Shown here one piece after another: positions 23,832 through 32,637 of a DNA stretch of 44,643 bases. Origin of the DNA: a virus; the IMG/VR virus record IMGVR_UViG_3300037258_000517, positions 1 to 44,643 of that record. One strand, written 5' to 3'. Below the pieces are notes generated by a model. It was not told the DNA's origin. It saw only the letters and a list, made by a program, of their open reading frames with translations, and searched no databases. Numbering within the stretch: position 1 is the stretch's first letter; each line of letters starts with the position of its first letter. Position numbers and translations under genes: made by a program.

Positions 23832-24889
23832 TAGGGCATCCAGATAATCGGTTTCCCGTCCTTGGAGCGCCCGACCACGGTTCCCGCTTTGAGCGGCTGC
23901 CCCGTCAAGGGATCGCGCCCTGCGCTGAGTGCCAGTTGCGTCACGCGCTTACGCACGAAGGCGGCTTGCGAGCCGGGAATCATGCTTCCCATGCTCGGCG
24001 GTAGTTTCTGCCAATCCTGTAGAGCGAGCGCGTTGGCATTCTTGAGAAAGTTGATGGCGTCTTCCGGGCCGGGCGGCTTTTGCTGCTGCGGCTTGGCCGG
24101 ATTCACGCCTGTCGGATATGCGTGGAACGTTGGGGGGCCGATACCGCCGGGCGTTCTCGGAATTGACGTAAAGCCCGGTACCGTCGACCCCGGCGTTGGT
24201 CCTGGTCCAGTCCCGCCCGGCAAAATCGTCGGAGCGAGCGGACGCGCGGTAACGAATCTCTCGTAGGCTTGATTGCGCGCTGGCGCGGGCATGGCGCGGA
24301 ACTGGTCGGGCGTCATCCCCATGACATCGTGCACGTACTGCTCAAATGTGCCCTTAGGGGCATCACCGCCACCGCCAAGCAATCCCGACGTTTTCAGCGG
24401 GCCGAAGATTTTGTAGCCTTGCGAACGTGCCGATGGGATTTGATCGATCAGGGCTTGCTTTAATTGCGGATCGGTCTGTTTGTTAATTAGCCCTTGCAGA
24501 ATCGATACAGCGCCATCGCCCTCGCTATTGCCACCGAGCAACTTGCCCGCCTCGCTCATATCCATGAGTCCGGCCTTGACTGCGCGAATGGCGAGATCGG
24601 GATTCATCACATGGCCAGAAGCGTCCCAGTCTTTCTCCCATTGCGCCTGCAGGTCTTTCTGGTGGCTGTCCTTGACGAACTGCATCACCAAGTCGGGATT
24701 AACGCCCGCATTGAGCGCCTTATCGACGTTGGTATAGTCGCCAGGTCCTGCGTACTGGTGGATCAACCCCGCCAGCGCCGCTTTGCGATTGGCACTATTG
24801 TTCTGAAGCTCGTCGTTCAGACCCTTTTGCTGAAGGGCGCTGCCCGCCGCCATCGCTCCCGGAACAAGAAAATTTAAAAACCCTGCCAT
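23831..24889 (-). CDS. Virion protein, probable ejection component
   Basis: 352 residues from ATG 24889 (TAATG); 24946 is an upstream in-frame start without support. N-terminus MAGFLNFLVPGAMAAGSALQQ is a hydrophobic/amphipathic segment, then helical repeats and a Pro/Gly linker (PGGTGPGPTPGSTVPG), then a helical end. Likely part of the same internal-virion group. Confidence 0.45.
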   Translation of the reverse strand: MAGFLNFLVPGAMAAGSALQQKGLNDELQNNSANRKAALAGLIHQYAGPGDYTNVDKALNAGVNPDLVMQFVKDSHQKDLQAQWEKDWDASGHVMNPDLAIRAVKAGLMDMSEAGKLLGGNSEGDGAVSILQGLINKQTDPQLKQALIDQIPSARSQGYKIFGPLKTSGLLGGGGDAPKGTFEQYVHDVMGMTPDQFRAMPAPARNQAYERFVTARPLAPTILPGGTGPGPTPGSTVPGFTSIPRTPGGIGPPTFHAYPTGVNPAKPQQQKPPGPEDAINFLKNANALALQDWQKLPPSMGSMIPGSQAAFVRKRVTQLALSAGRDPLTGQPLKAGTVVGRSKDGKPIIWMP

Positions 24890-25659
24890 TATGCCTGCGC
24901 GTACAGTTGCGCTAGTTGCCCGCCAAAATCGCCTAATTGACCCCACGGGTCTTCGGCCTGACTGGCCCTAATTGAGTTCTCGTATTCCGATGCGGCTTGC
25001 TGCTCCTGGTTGTACTGATAGGGAGCCAGCGCCTGCGCCAATGCCTGTTTGAATAGTCCCGGAGCCTCACCCAGTCCCGCTTCTTGCATCTGCGCTTGGG
25101 TCTGTGCGCCGATAGCGCCCTGTAGCGATGCACTCAAGGGCTGCTGTAGCTTGGCGATTTGACCCTTGATGTAGTTCGGATTCTGAAGGTTTTGTTGAAG
25201 TTGATACTTCTGGTACGAGTCGATCGCCTTGCCGATCGAACTCAGCAACAGCCCCATATTGGTTGCATTAGTGTTTGTTCCCGGCTGACCGCTGCCGCCT
25301 GCACTTGGAGTCGCGCCGGTAGGGTTAGGCCCCCCACTTTGAGGAGAGACGCCCGTAACCTCATTCGCTCCGACGTATGAGGGCAGCGACGGGCTAAGCT
25401 GCGCTGCGGTTGGGGCGCCGTTAGTGCCCGGCGCGCTCATGGGAACCGCGCCGGTAGAGAGATTGGTGGAAGGATTCACAGCACCCGCGGACGGCGTCCC
25501 ACTGACTGACGGCAGTGCGTTCCAGAGCGAACTGATGCCGCTCGCGACCGGAGTATAGACATCACTTGCGGCCGTGCCGACACCGGAACCGATAGCGCTA
25601 CCGATGCCGCCACCGGGAGCGCTGTAGGAGTTTGTCGCTGCTTGGAGTGCGTTACTCAT
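24889..25659 (-). CDS. Ser/Gly/Pro-rich virion protein with helical C-terminus
   Basis: 256 residues, TAATG-coupled on both sides. The N-terminal two thirds are low complexity. The C-terminal part is helical (YQKYQLQQNLQNPNYIKGQI, Gln-rich). Its position between two other hydrophobic or helical virion genes suggests an ejection or tail component. Confidence 0.42.
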   Translation of the reverse strand: MSNALQAATNSYSAPGGGIGSAIGSGVGTAASDVYTPVASGISSLWNALPSVSGTPSAGAVNPSTNLSTGAVPMSAPGTNGAPTAAQLSPSLPSYVGANEVTGVSPQSGGPNPTGATPSAGGSGQPGTNTNATNMGLLLSSIGKAIDSYQKYQLQQNLQNPNYIKGQIAKLQQPLSASLQGAIGAQTQAQMQEAGLGEAPGLFKQALAQALAPYQYNQEQQAASEYENSIRASQAEDPWGQLGDFGGQLAQLYAQA

Positions 25660-26087
25660 TAGCTATTCTCGAACCCTGCGCCATAAGGGTCTTGCTGAGG
25701 GCTGGCTCCATAGGACTGCATCGCTTGCTGGACGGCTGCTTGCCCTGTCGGCGCGCCGCCACCGCCAAATCCACTAGTGGGCGATAGCCCTGTGCCGGGC
25801 GAGTTTCCGGGGATGCCCGCTACGAAGGGGTTATTGTTCGACGCCGTACTGCTAGTCGTCTGCTGTAGTCCCTTAGGTAATCCGAGCGCCTGAGTCGCGT
25901 CTTGGAACAAGGGCGCCAAGCCTTCAGCGAGCGTTCCCGCCGTGGCCGCCGCGGTTCCGAGTCCCGCCGCAGTCCCAGCGGTCAGTCCGGTTGCTCCCGC
26001 GACCGCGCCTGCGCCTGCGGTTGTCGCTCCCGCTGTACCCAAGGCAGTAACGATTGCTGGAATAGCCAGTGCTATCGCTTGCGGCAT
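25659..26087 (-). CDS. Ala/Gly-rich hydrophobic virion protein
   Basis: 142 residues from ATG 26087 (TAATG). The first 80 residues are Ala/Gly/Thr-rich and hydrophobic (ALAIPAIVTALGTAGATTAG), the style of membrane-inserting phage ejection proteins. A polar Gly/Gln tail follows. Confidence 0.42.
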   Translation of the reverse strand: MPQAIALAIPAIVTALGTAGATTAGAGAVAGATGLTAGTAAGLGTAAATAGTLAEGLAPLFQDATQALGLPKGLQQTTSSTASNNNPFVAGIPGNSPGTGLSPTSGFGGGGAPTGQAAVQQAMQSYGASPQQDPYGAGFENS

Positions 26088-26467
26088 TAGCGCCACGCCT
26101 CCATGCGTCCGACCACGATCGCGCCATTCATGGGAAACTCGCGCGCCCCGCGGCGACGGCACATCTCACGCAATTCTTTTTCGCCCTCCGAGTCGCTGCC
26201 AATCCACGTCAGATACATTCGATAGCCACGCCCCTCGCACTCGCGTATCGCGGTACGCAATAGAGCGTTGATGCAGGAGAGCGGCGCCACGTCGAGACGA
26301 TGGAGACGGATCGGCATAACCAGCCCGTGCCCGCGCACTGCGACTAGGTAAGCTACGATCACATCGAACTGGTCACGCGCTACCCAAATCCACGCATCCT
26401 CCGCATCGGGCAGGAGCAATGCGCCATCTGGTAGCTGTTCGCCGTCTCTCAGGTGGTCGACGATCAT
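26087..26467 (-). CDS. GNAT-like acetyltransferase-type protein
   Basis: 126 residues. WIWVARDQFDVIVAYLVAVRGHG, LHRLDVAPLSCINALLRTAI and ECEGRGYRMYLTW follow the beta-alpha order of short phage GNAT-type proteins found beside tail genes. The acetyl-CoA loop is weak, so catalytic activity is uncertain. ATGA- and TAATG-coupled to its neighbours. Confidence 0.5.
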   Translation of the reverse strand: MIVDHLRDGEQLPDGALLLPDAEDAWIWVARDQFDVIVAYLVAVRGHGLVMPIRLHRLDVAPLSCINALLRTAIRECEGRGYRMYLTWIGSDSEGEKELREMCRRRGAREFPMNGAIVVGRMEAWR

Positions 26468-28353
26468 GCGGCTTGCCCAAAAGGCCGGGGCGGTTTGATG
26501 ATTAATTGATAGTCAATTCCTTCTATCGTCACCTTCCCCGTTCCTGAGTATTGAGCGACGATCGACGGCGCCGTCTCGGCAATATCGAACGACACCGCCA
26601 AGTCTTGATCACCTTCGTAACTAGCCTGCCCAACCACGTTAGGGGCGTTGATGCCTGAGCTATTGGGACCGGCGGGTGCCAGCGCATCGTTGGCTGCGGG
26701 TAATGCAGCCGCGCCGAGTGACGCTGCCATTGTCATCGTTCCCGAGGTCAGCGCGTGACCGCGTACCATTGATCGACGGAAGTAGGCGCGTGAGCCAGGA
26801 TCGCCTACCGCTGGAGGTGTGAAGCTCCAAGGAATGGCTACACCGTCTGCCGTTAGATCGCCGCTCTGAATGCGTCGGACGTTGTAGGCGCTCTGCCCGA
26901 GTGACAACGATCCATCACCCACATAGGTCGTGACTGGTCCCGCGCCGGGCACGCGGATTTGATTGATCGCACTCCAGCCCTGACCGCCCCACTGGCTTAC
27001 ATCAAGAATGAGCCAACCTTTGAGGACAAGATCGTAACAAAGGACACGCTGGATGATGCCGTTGGACCCGACCGTCGGCACGCCAAGGATATACATGGGC
27101 GGATTGACGACGAGCGCGGCTCGTGAATTTTGAACATTGGCCCAGTCGATCGCGGGAATATCAGCACGCCCAAAGATGTACGGATTGATTTCCGCGGAGA
27201 TGAGCTGGTCATGCACGCCATCAAATAACCCCACTCCAAGATGGGTCAGCCGCGCTACGCCCGATCCAGTACAAAACACCGGCGTCCGGCAGGCGACGCA
27301 GCCCATGTCGGACTGTACCTGCTGAATGGCAAAGTTCTGTGCGCCGAATACTCCCGTCACTTGGTAAGTCGAGAAATTCTTGAACAGAACCAGGGAGCCG
27401 GTGGGCGAGATGCCCGCCTCAGCAATGGTGAAAGTGGCTATGCCGTTGCCGTAGTCTCCGTCGTCCCGATTGACGTAGGCCATGTTTACCGACGGCCACG
27501 AATTGGGGTTGTTGACGGTGCTCTGGCGAATGACGCTGGGACCGTCTAACTGACTGACGCTGTTGTTTGGCGCCGTATTCCATAGCCACAACGCGCCGGC
27601 ATAGACGATGCCGTGTGCGCCTGCCCAAGGAACCGCCTGCGCGCCGAGATTGGAGGTGGCCGCAATGTACTGCCAAACCAACTGATTATCGTCGATGTGC
27701 GCGCCCACATCCGTAACTGGTATCGCTGACCAGTTCGGCTCCGTATTCCCCGAGAAACCCGAGCCAGTAACAGGGTTATTACTTGAGGTCTGGGAGGTGT
27801 TGGACCCGGTGTTCGTGGAGAAGGTCAGCGATAGGCCAATAACCTGAAAGGTGCGCGAGCCGAGCGTGACGATCTTGTCGCCAATCTGGTAGAGCGTATT
27901 CGCCTGCCAGCCGGGCTGAGTAGTCAGATCGCTGACTGCGCTTCCGTTGAAGTTGTAGGTGGCCTGATTATTCCCGTTGGTGATAATGCCGACGCCGCCG
28001 AACATGAAGAACTGCGGATGCGTCCAGCCCGCCGTCAGCGCGCCATTCGTGATTAGCGTCGCCGGATTAGTGTTGAAATTGTAGATGCCGTACTGGTTGG
28101 TGCCAGAGATGGCGAGCGCAACGAGAGTAGACGAGAAACTGTCGGGTTCGTAATTGCCGAGCGTAATGATCGGCCCGGCACCGCCAGGTATGGCGGATTG
28201 TATTAGAGAGCCGTCACAAGTCTGTAGCGCGCCACGCTCGCCCATGAGCATGTTGAGCGCTTGCAGCACCGCGCCCTTGGGCACGGAGAAGCGGTTGGAG
28301 ACGGCAATTACGCCCTTTGCCCAACCCTTCTGTGATGTGACTTTCCACGCCAT
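26464..28353 (-). CDS. Tail nozzle-like, beta-rich structural protein
   Basis: 629 residues, start MAWKVTSQKGWAKGVIAVSN. RFSVPKGAVLQALNMLMGERGALQT and FGGVGIITNGNNQATYNFNG resemble the beta-propeller proteins that close podovirus tails (for example P22 gp10-like). No signal peptide, unlike the fibre genes. Position between the ejection-type genes and the head-proximal block supports a tail role. Confidence 0.5.
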   Translation of the reverse strand: MAWKVTSQKGWAKGVIAVSNRFSVPKGAVLQALNMLMGERGALQTCDGSLIQSAIPGGAGPIITLGNYEPDSFSSTLVALAISGTNQYGIYNFNTNPATLITNGALTAGWTHPQFFMFGGVGIITNGNNQATYNFNGSAVSDLTTQPGWQANTLYQIGDKIVTLGSRTFQVIGLSLTFSTNTGSNTSQTSSNNPVTGSGFSGNTEPNWSAIPVTDVGAHIDDNQLVWQYIAATSNLGAQAVPWAGAHGIVYAGALWLWNTAPNNSVSQLDGPSVIRQSTVNNPNSWPSVNMAYVNRDDGDYGNGIATFTIAEAGISPTGSLVLFKNFSTYQVTGVFGAQNFAIQQVQSDMGCVACRTPVFCTGSGVARLTHLGVGLFDGVHDQLISAEINPYIFGRADIPAIDWANVQNSRAALVVNPPMYILGVPTVGSNGIIQRVLCYDLVLKGWLILDVSQWGGQGWSAINQIRVPGAGPVTTYVGDGSLSLGQSAYNVRRIQSGDLTADGVAIPWSFTPPAVGDPGSRAYFRRSMVRGHALTSGTMTMAASLGAAALPAANDALAPAGPNSSGINAPNVVGQASYEGDQDLAVSFDIAETAPSIVAQYSGTGKVTIEGIDYQLIIKPPRPFGQAA

Positions 28354-28359
28354 CCATTG

Positions 28360-28515
28360 TTAGCGCCGCGATGCGCGCCTGCGCCCCACTTTGGCCTTCA
28401 ACTTGGCCTTGTCGTTCTTGCGACCCTTATTCACCGCATCCGACATCATCGCCTTCATGTAACTTGGCGGCGGATTGGCGGGTGCGCCCTTGCGTCTTGG
28501 TTGATGTGGTTTCAT
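28360..28515 (-). CDS. Small very basic protein
   Basis: 51 residues. MKPHQPRRKGAPANPPPSYMK and a C-terminal KAKLKAKVGRRRASRR. ATGA overlap with the preceding gene. Probably binds nucleic acid or acts as a virion accessory; no family known. Confidence 0.5.
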   Translation of the reverse strand: MKPHQPRRKGAPANPPPSYMKAMMSDAVNKGRKNDKAKLKAKVGRRRASRR

Positions 28516-28937
28516 CGGCTTTGCATCAGGAAGTTGCAGTTAGTGCTAGTGAAAGTGCTCTGTACCGATGAGCAACAAAACATCGCGCCAGAATTAAACA
28601 CCCAGCCATAATCGCCCCCTACCTGCATGTCGCGGTCTGAGGTGGAACTGATGTTCCAACTCACTCCGCCAATGGGAGTGGCCGAGGCGGTCGGCGTGGC
28701 CGTACCCGTGAATGGCTGCACGTAGACCGTCGAGCCGCTCGTATTCGTCACATGGAAGCCGTAGATGAGTACGGCGCTGGCGGTGGACGGCACCGGAACG
28801 GCACAACAGCCCGCCGCCTTACACGCGGTAATAGTCAGTCCTTCCTGCGGTATCTGGGCGAGTAGCGGAAGCCCGCCGAAGGCCAGCGAGCAGAGAAATC
28901 CGCCCAGAAACAGGAGCGCGATCAAACGCTTCTTCAT
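28512..28937 (-). CDS. Secreted Cys-rich small structural-type protein
   Basis: 141 residues. Signal MKKRLIALLFLGGFLCSLAF through LPLLA before QIPQE. Body with CKAAGCCAVPVP, a central beta domain and MFCCSSVQ. The pattern of paired Cys plus phage-type small beta domain matches the group at 21171 and 28961. Confidence 0.52.
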   Translation of the reverse strand: MKKRLIALLFLGGFLCSLAFGGLPLLAQIPQEGLTITACKAAGCCAVPVPSTASAVLIYGFHVTNTSGSTVYVQPFTGTATPTASATPIGGVSWNISSTSDRDMQVGGDYGWVFNSGAMFCCSSVQSTFTSTNCNFLMQSR

Positions 28938-28960
28938 AACTCAGTTCGCAAACGCCAGTC

Positions 28961-29344
28961 CTAGTAATCGCTGTAGACGATGGTCGTGCCGCCATTGACC
29001 GATATGCAGGCCCAGTCGTTAGCCGGCTGGAGCGACCCCGGCGAACTGCCATTCGGAGGCACGGGCATCGGCGAGCCCGGCAACTCGTAAAAGCCGGTCA
29101 TGCCGATAAAGATGCCGTTTAGAGTCGTCGCCGCATTGCTGGTCTTTTGCGCGCACCAAGCCGGATTATTCCCAATGTTGATCATCAGAATGTAGTTGCG
29201 GTACGTCCCAACATCGTTGGCGAGAACAATCTGCGTTGATGCCGTAGTCACGCTGACCGCGCCAGCGCCCGCATAAGAGGCCCGAGGTGCCGCAAACAGG
29301 AGCGCAGCGAGCGCAAGGCCGATTAAGTATCTGGAGAGTTTCAT
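28961..29344 (-). CDS. Small secreted protein related to 21171 gene
   Basis: 127 residues from ATG 29344 behind GAGGGAAGAA. Signal MKLSRYLIGLALAALLFAA through ASYA before GAGAV. VTTASTQIVLANDVGTYRNYILMINIG repeats the TxxQxxLAxxxxRxxLLI pattern of small phage structural proteins. It ends in TAG. Confidence 0.58.
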   Translation of the reverse strand: MKLSRYLIGLALAALLFAAPRASYAGAGAVSVTTASTQIVLANDVGTYRNYILMINIGNNPAWCAQKTSNAATTLNGIFIGMTGFYELPGSPMPVPPNGSSPGSLQPANDWACISVNGGTTIVYSDY

Positions 29345-29354
29345 TTCTTCCCTC

Positions 29355-29810
29355 TTACTGCTGGGTATAAACCAACACGCCGTTAGTGCCGGTGGTGCTG
29401 GCGCCGGAGAGCAGACACACCGCCTGACTGGCCGGTACTGAGAACTGAGTAGAACCGTTGGGGTTCTGGGTGACAGTACTTGCCGCTGCATAGGCACCGG
29501 TAAACTTAACCGTCGGAGTAGTGCAGGCCGCCGTCAGCCCATACTCAAGCGTCGAGGTGCCGCCGACTGAATTGAGGTAGACGCCGCAGATATTGTAGGA
29601 CTGCCCCGCCGGACTCGGCACACCGAGCAGTCCGGTAGTAGTCGCCGTCGCCGCCGAGATCGGGGCGTATAGATAATTCGCCGGATTCTTGCAGGGGTCG
29701 AAATTGCCAGCGCCATAGCTGGCCTTGGCGGTGGGCGCGATCACACCCGCAAAGTAGCCGACTGCCATTATCACCAGCAGGGGAATTGCTAATCTCAGAT
29801 ACCGTTTCAC
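29355..29810 (-). CDS. Small secreted structural-type protein
   Basis: 151 residues from GTG 29810, with GGAGG five bases upstream. Signal MKRYLRLAIPLLVIMAVGYF through TAKA before SYGAG. Body has four or more Cys (FDPCKNP, NICGVY, AACTTP) and a beta-rich ending (GVLVYTQQ). Member of the same secreted group, placed directly behind the adaptor-like gene. Confidence 0.52.
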   Translation of the reverse strand: MKRYLRLAIPLLVIMAVGYFAGVIAPTAKASYGAGNFDPCKNPANYLYAPISAATATTTGLLGVPSPAGQSYNICGVYLNSVGGTSTLEYGLTAACTTPTVKFTGAYAAASTVTQNPNGSTQFSVPASQAVCLLSGASTTGTNGVLVYTQQ

Positions 29811-29824
29811 CGCATCCTCCTCAA

Positions 29825-31117
29825 TTACATGATGAACCAGCCGAAGCCGGATCCATTTACGTTGTAAACATCGTGGCCGCCGCCCCAGCATCCATCGCCG
29901 CCAACCTGGACTTGTCTGGGTTTGGTCGGCCCGACTGACTGTTGCGAGATGCCTTTGACATTGGCGGCAAAGTCTTTCAGTAGAGACGCCGCCCCCTGTT
30001 CGTCCTGCTCCATCGAGCGGTACTGCGACAGCATGTGCAACACCAGGGACGAGTCCCACGCGGGCGGCACGCGCAGAGGCAAGTCGGACTGTCCCACCTT
30101 GTAGGTAGGCGCCATCCGTTTGCCGGAGAGCCTGATATTCAGTTCTACAACTGGCGCCCCGATGTTATGAGTGGCGGGGATAGTGCCGCCCATGCCGCGT
30201 AAGATGCCGGTCATCTGGGTATTGCTGGACTGGCTAAAGGCCATTATCTCGGAATCGACCAGCATGATGCCGAGGGAAAGCTGGAACGACGAGCTATTGA
30301 CTACATTAGCCACCACATCCGCCACACCCATCGCACCCGATAGCGTCGTCGCCCCAGCAGTTGAGTCAGTCTGCGGCCAGAACTGCACCACCGGCGCGTC
30401 GCCGTCGTGCTCGAATGAGGCAAGACCGGAAAAGCCAGTGACTACGTTGCGCAGAAAGATTTGACGGCGCGCAACCACGTCCATCGGGTAGCCGTTGTAC
30501 CAAACGTTGGTGAAGTTAAAGAATGCGTTGGCGTTGGGCGTGGTAATCCGATACATCGCCGTACCGGTAATCGAAGGCACGCCGATGACATCGGTGATTC
30601 CATTCGACAGCCGCACCATTTCATCCAAGGCACGCTTGAGCAGTTGGTAGGCGCTGTACGCACCCAGAAAGCTGCCGTCGGTGTCAGGTAGAAAGGCGGT
30701 ATTGCGAGTCGGCGGAATGCCACCGCCCTGCGCCGGTCCAATCGCGGTCGAGCCAGTCGTATTGAAGTCGGTAATGAAGAACGGGAGGGTGGTCGTGCTG
30801 TAGTAAGCCGCCTCCGCGCCAGATGCCAAACCGATATAGACGCGCAGGGTCACGCCCGCGGTCAACGGATTGGAGGTGTTTACCTCAATCGCGTTGTTGT
30901 TACCGACTTGAACACAGACTGCGGTTACTTCAGCGCTGGGCGAAGTCTCGCCCCATTCATTGACTATCGTTGCGACCAGGTAGTAGGTCGCGGCAGGCAT
31001 GGACGAGTCGCCCGGATTGAAGACAGGCGTAGCCGTAATCGTCGGCGGAAAGGCGACAGCGGGGAGATCTGGTCCCCGCCGTCTCAAGTCCATTATCAGG
31101 TCGCCTACAAGCGGCAC
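29825..31117 (-). CDS. Head-tail / tail adaptor-like virion protein
   Basis: 430 residues from GTG 31117 (ATG 31093 also possible). An Ig-like N-terminal domain (PAATYYLVATIVNEWGETSPS) is followed by a region with LRGMGGTIPATHNIGAPV, seen in phage structural proteins, and a helical C-terminus (LVLHMLSQYRSMEQDEQGAASLL). No signal peptide. Follows the decoration and capsid genes, which suits a connector or neck role. Confidence 0.45.
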   Translation of the reverse strand: MPLVGDLIMDLRRRGPDLPAVAFPPTITATPVFNPGDSSMPAATYYLVATIVNEWGETSPSAEVTAVCVQVGNNNAIEVNTSNPLTAGVTLRVYIGLASGAEAAYYSTTTLPFFITDFNTTGSTAIGPAQGGGIPPTRNTAFLPDTDGSFLGAYSAYQLLKRALDEMVRLSNGITDVIGVPSITGTAMYRITTPNANAFFNFTNVWYNGYPMDVVARRQIFLRNVVTGFSGLASFEHDGDAPVVQFWPQTDSTAGATTLSGAMGVADVVANVVNSSSFQLSLGIMLVDSEIMAFSQSSNTQMTGILRGMGGTIPATHNIGAPVVELNIRLSGKRMAPTYKVGQSDLPLRVPPAWDSSLVLHMLSQYRSMEQDEQGAASLLKDFAANVKGISQQSVGPTKPRQVQVGGDGCWGGGHDVYNVNGSGFGWFIM

Positions 31118-31137
31118 GCACGTCCCTCACTCCAGAA

Positions 31138-31602
31138 TTAAAGCGTTCCAGTACCAGTCGCCGGCACTCCAACGTTGCCGACCAGTTCGATATCGCACTG
31201 ATACTCAATCGACCCAGCTTTGGATCCGCTGGGCGTAATCTTGGCCGAGGCTTTATTGACGGCGAGGTCGCTGACCCACGGAATGACCAGGTCGACGTTC
31301 TGGCCGTTGGTCTGGTCCGCAGATGCCGGATTAAAGCCGCCGATGCTTCGAGTCGTCGAGCCATCGGTAACGGTCACGAGGATAGACGCGATCTTGACCG
31401 ACGCATCAACGCTGGTAATCGCGATGCGCACATAGCCCTTGTTCGCTGTGCCCGCGGAGACTGCGGTTGAAGTGGTCGCGGCGGTGTTGTCGGTCGAGGG
31501 CTGCGCAGTGCCGGTCACGCTGACGGACGAGCCGCCATCGTTACCCTGCGTGCCGAATCCCGGCATGATCGCGCCGGCGCCATTTTTGATTGCGTATGCC
31601 AT
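31138..31602 (-). CDS. Capsid decoration-like protein
   Basis: 154 residues, Ala/Thr/Ser-rich, without signal peptide. Directly downstream of the capsid gene, with an Ig-like beta composition (KGYVRIAITSVDASVKIASILVTV). Position and size fit a head-decoration protein. Confidence 0.42.
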   Translation of the reverse strand: MAYAIKNGAGAIMPGFGTQGNDGGSSVSVTGTAQPSTDNTAATTSTAVSAGTANKGYVRIAITSVDASVKIASILVTVTDGSTTRSIGGFNPASADQTNGQNVDLVIPWVSDLAVNKASAKITPSGSKAGSIEYQCDIELVGNVGVPATGTGTL

Positions 31603-31619
31603 TGGCTATTCCTTCAACT

Positions 31620-32627
31620 CTAGAAATTATTTATGGCGCAGCTCATCCGGGGGCTGACATCCGAGTTCTGCCAAGTGAGCGTCACCTGAGCGACGAGCAC
31701 CTTTTGGTTGCTGGGCCGAATGAACGGATCGACATCGAAGTAGTTGGCGGGATGAAATACCGGCCAGTGATACTTGGTGTTGTAGATGAATCCCAACAGG
31801 CCGCTGGGGCCGCCGCCGCTGGTAATGCTCGACAGGAACCGATCCTGGAAGACGACGAGATTGTTGTATTTCAGGTGATACCGGAATCCGAACTGTACCG
31901 CCTGATCGTCCTGGTCGGGCTGGTTATAGCGAATCTGCCCGATGTAGCTCTTGCGGAAGGCCCGATACATCAAGGGCGGCAATACGCACAGGTCAGGCTC
32001 GTCAAAGCCATAGGTGATGTTCTGATAGCCCTGCTCCATGTCGTCGGCAGTTAGCGCGCCCGAGTTGGCGACTACTGCGGCGGTACCGGGGAGCCAGAAA
32101 GCATTTGCTGCCTGAGTGCGGTCGATACCGGCAATGACGTTGTTGGTGGTAAAGGTCCACGCCACGTTGTCGTCAATGTCGATGGCGGTGTTCTGCGGGA
32201 TCAGATGCCACAGCGCACGCGACAGCTTCATCAGCAGCGATGCCGCGCCGACCGCCCACTTGGCCTTGGCCAGTTTGATTACGCCCTCCGGTCCCGAGTT
32301 GATAATCAAGTCGGTAAAGGGGATAGCCACTGACTGGTAGTAGAACTTCCAGACCTGGTTGGCTGGCTGAATCGAGTCGATTACCTGCGTCTGCAGAATT
32401 TGGTCGCCGTAGTACGCGCCGCCCGTTAGCTCTTCCTGCGTGGCCAGCGGATAGACCAACTCACCACCATGAAAGTGCCGCCCGTTCCGTGTCGTCCATT
32501 GCAAATACGGCGACGGAGTAAATGCGTTGTCCGCCAGTTCTGGGTGAACGTACTTCTGGGTGATCGAGTTCAGCGTATTTATTAGCTGTGCTGGGGGTGT
32601 ATTGATCCCAGTTCCGACGGTCGACAT
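31620..32627 (-). CDS. Major capsid protein
   Basis: 335 residues between scaffold and decoration genes. Contains an E-loop-like segment (TTRNGRHFHGGELVYPL) and FYYQSVAIPFTDLIINSG, a block I associate with HK97-fold capsid proteins of phages. It ends in TAG followed one codon later by TGA. Confidence 0.68.
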   Translation of the reverse strand: MSTVGTGINTPPAQLINTLNSITQKYVHPELADNAFTPSPYLQWTTRNGRHFHGGELVYPLATQEELTGGAYYGDQILQTQVIDSIQPANQVWKFYYQSVAIPFTDLIINSGPEGVIKLAKAKWAVGAASLLMKLSRALWHLIPQNTAIDIDDNVAWTFTTNNVIAGIDRTQAANAFWLPGTAAVVANSGALTADDMEQGYQNITYGFDEPDLCVLPPLMYRAFRKSYIGQIRYNQPDQDDQAVQFGFRYHLKYNNLVVFQDRFLSSITSGGGPSGLLGFIYNTKYHWPVFHPANYFDVDPFIRPSNQKVLVAQVTLTWQNSDVSPRMSCAINNF

Positions 32628-32637
32628 AGGCTATCCT

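Noticed and set aside
21841-24877. Several plus-strand ORFs of 60-135 codons opposite the ejection-protein genes
   Set aside because: Antisense shadows; the minus-strand frames are continuous, coupled to neighbours and have sensible composition.
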